NCBI RefSeq assembly: GCF_009690625.1
Contig: NZ_CP033878.1
Coordinates: forward strand, 620,001 to 684,000
Reading direction: 5' to 3'
Origin: Halorhabdus sp. CBA1104
GTDB lineage: Archaea > Halobacteriota > Halobacteria > Halobacteriales > Haloarculaceae
Length of the DNA stretch: 64,000 bases
Below the pieces are notes generated by a model. That model worked only from the letters and a program-made list of their open reading frames with translations. It made no database searches and had not been told where the DNA came from. The position numbers and the translations under genes are program-made. The stretch's first letter is position 1; every line of letters starts with the position of its first letter. Shown one piece after another: positions 62,789-64,000 of this stretch.

Positions 62789-64000
62789 ATGCCATTCGAA
62801 GTCCCCCACGGAGACGACTACCTTGCGGTTGATCTCCCCGACTGTGACGTAACGATCGCTGAACTACCCGGCGGTGAACCCGTCGACGTCCGCGAGGCGG
62901 CCGAAGCCGCCGTGGCCGATCCACACGGGCCACCGCTCGCCGAACGCGCCGACCCGGACGACGAGGTGGCGATCGTCGTCACGGACGTGACCCGCGACGC
63001 GCCGGACGGCGTCATGGTGGACGTCCTCTTCGAGGAACTGCACGCGGCGGGTGTCGATCGCGACCAGGTGCGAATCGTCCTCGGCCTGGGGCTCCATCGC
63101 CCGATGGACCACGCGGAGATCGAAGCCGAACTCGGTGAGTACGCCGCACTCGCGGAGAACCACGATCCCGACGATACTGTCACCGTCGGGGAAGTCAACG
63201 ACGTCCCGATCGAGATCTACCGCCCCGTCGCCGAGGCCGATCTGGTACTCACGACGGGCCAGAGCGAACCCCACCAGTACGCGGGCTTTTCCGGCGGGGC
63301 CAAAACCGTTGTCATCGGCGCTGGCGGCGAATCGTTCATCAAGTACACGCACGGCCCGGAGATGCTCAGCCAGGACGACGTTAAACTGGGCAAGATCGAC
63401 GGCAACCCCTTCCGGGAAGCCGTCGAGGAGGCCGGCCAGATGCTCGGCCTCGATTTCTGTCTGAACGTCACGCCCGGGCCGGATGGCTTCCTGGACGCGG
63501 CAGCAGGTGACTCGGGTGCGGTCGTCCGCAACCTGGCCGAGACCGCCCGCGAAGCATTGGCCTTCGAGGTCGACGAGCAATACGATGTCGTCGTCTCCGG
63601 CGTCGGCGCGCCCAAGGACGCCCAACTGTACCAGACGACGCGGGGGATCACTTACGTCGTCCTCTCGGACGGTGCGCCAGTCAAGGAGGGCGGTCGCGTC
63701 GTCGTGCCCGCCGTACTCGACGAGGGCTATGGCGCGGGCCGCGGCGAGGAACGCTTCTACGAGTGGCTCTCGGGGGCCGAGGATGCCGAATCGTGCTACC
63801 AGGCCATGCTAGAGGGGTACGAACCCGGCGCTCAGCGTGGGTTCGTCACAGTCCGGTCGCTCCGCCATGGTGACGCCTACATCACGAACAGTGAGGACCC
63901 CGAACTCGTCGAGGACTGTCTCATGAACGCGGCAGCGACGGTCGAAGACGCGATCGAACCCGGGAGCGACGTGCTCGTCGTGCCCAAAGCGCCCAAAACG
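62789..64000 (+). CDS. LarA-family (nickel-dependent racemase-like) protein, partial
   Basis: At least 404 residues; the gene runs off the window still in frame. Family motifs: GLGLHRPMDHAEIEAELG, the conserved SEPHQYAGFSGGAKTVVIGA with the Lys that in lactate racemase carries the nickel-pincer cofactor, and IKYTHGPEM with a catalytic His. LarA needs LarB, LarC and LarE to build the cofactor; none is in the window, so the substrate and cofactor dependence are uncertain. Other members act on different 2-hydroxy acids. Confidence 0.82.
   Translation, partial: MPFEVPHGDDYLAVDLPDCDVTIAELPGGEPVDVREAAEAAVADPHGPPLAERADPDDEVAIVVTDVTRDAPDGVMVDVLFEELHAAGVDRDQVRIVLGLGLHRPMDHAEIEAELGEYAALAENHDPDDTVTVGEVNDVPIEIYRPVAEADLVLTTGQSEPHQYAGFSGGAKTVVIGAGGESFIKYTHGPEMLSQDDVKLGKIDGNPFREAVEEAGQMLGLDFCLNVTPGPDGFLDAAAGDSGAVVRNLAETAREALAFEVDEQYDVVVSGVGAPKDAQLYQTTRGITYVVLSDGAPVKEGGRVVVPAVLDEGYGAGRGEERFYEWLSGAEDAESCYQAMLEGYEPGAQRGFVTVRSLRHGDAYITNSEDPELVEDCLMNAAATVEDAIEPGSDVLVVPKAPKT

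Overview
The window reads as the chromosome of a halophilic archaeon (class Halobacteria). Proteins are strongly acidic and coding GC is high. There is an archaeal 7S SRP RNA, a TFB basal factor, RNase P subunit Rnp4, an LSm-L37e-purF cluster, split GatC/GatA, a type II methionine aminopeptidase, an Agl23-like protein and many small families known mainly from haloarchaea. The genus cannot be fixed from the sequence. No CRISPR array, intact insertion sequence, integrase or replication origin was seen.

Layout. 0-6.4 kb: tail of a sensor kinase, an FAD oxidoreductase, small orphans, a VOC protein, an NAD(P)/FAD reductase and haloarchaeal families of unknown function. 6.4-13.1 kb: Agl23-like membrane protein, carB, a membrane protein and map. 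13.1-20.1 kb: an alpha/beta hydrolase, then a large MMPL/RND exporter, a TetR regulator and a squalene-synthase-type gene, linked by four related palindromes. 20.1-23.1 kb: an accessory stretch with PsiE, an esterase remnant, an enolase-superfamily gene and repeated tRNA 3'-end copies beside tRNA-Arg. 23.2-28.3 kb: CoA-binding protein, SRP RNA, an FNT channel fused to two Usp domains, MscS, YhbY and Rnp4. 28.4-35.1 kb: glycosyltransferase, gatCA, TFB, Nudix and a two-gene methionine synthase operon. 35.1-40.4 kb: a tiny zinc ribbon, a DtxR regulator, phosphohexomutase, an SDR, a CDF efflux protein and a HIT protein.

40.6-43.4 kb is the most unusual part. A membrane-tethered winged-helix protein faces a run of small exported or membrane proteins with methionine/histidine-rich segments. 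The run ends in a blue-copper protein fused to a SHOCT tail. I infer a copper (or silver) handling locus. 43.5-53.2 kb: tRNA-Thr, GNAT, CBS, a protein with a very Q/G/P-rich disordered arm next to an ABC-2 exporter, DUF420, purF-L37e-LSm and an M42 peptidase. 53.2-64 kb: zinc protease, TenA with a sodium:solute symporter (probable thiamine-precursor salvage), a lipoprotein, a 1-Cys peroxiredoxin, an OB/Cas4-like/helicase Dna2-type protein, a TIM-barrel isomerase and the start of a LarA-family gene.

Three genes (1983-2254, 40597-41183 and the L37e gene at 51254-51426) are each one base short of an intact frame. L37e is expected to be essential, so small assembly deletions are the simplest reading. 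Other apparent frameshifts in this contig should be treated with the same caution.
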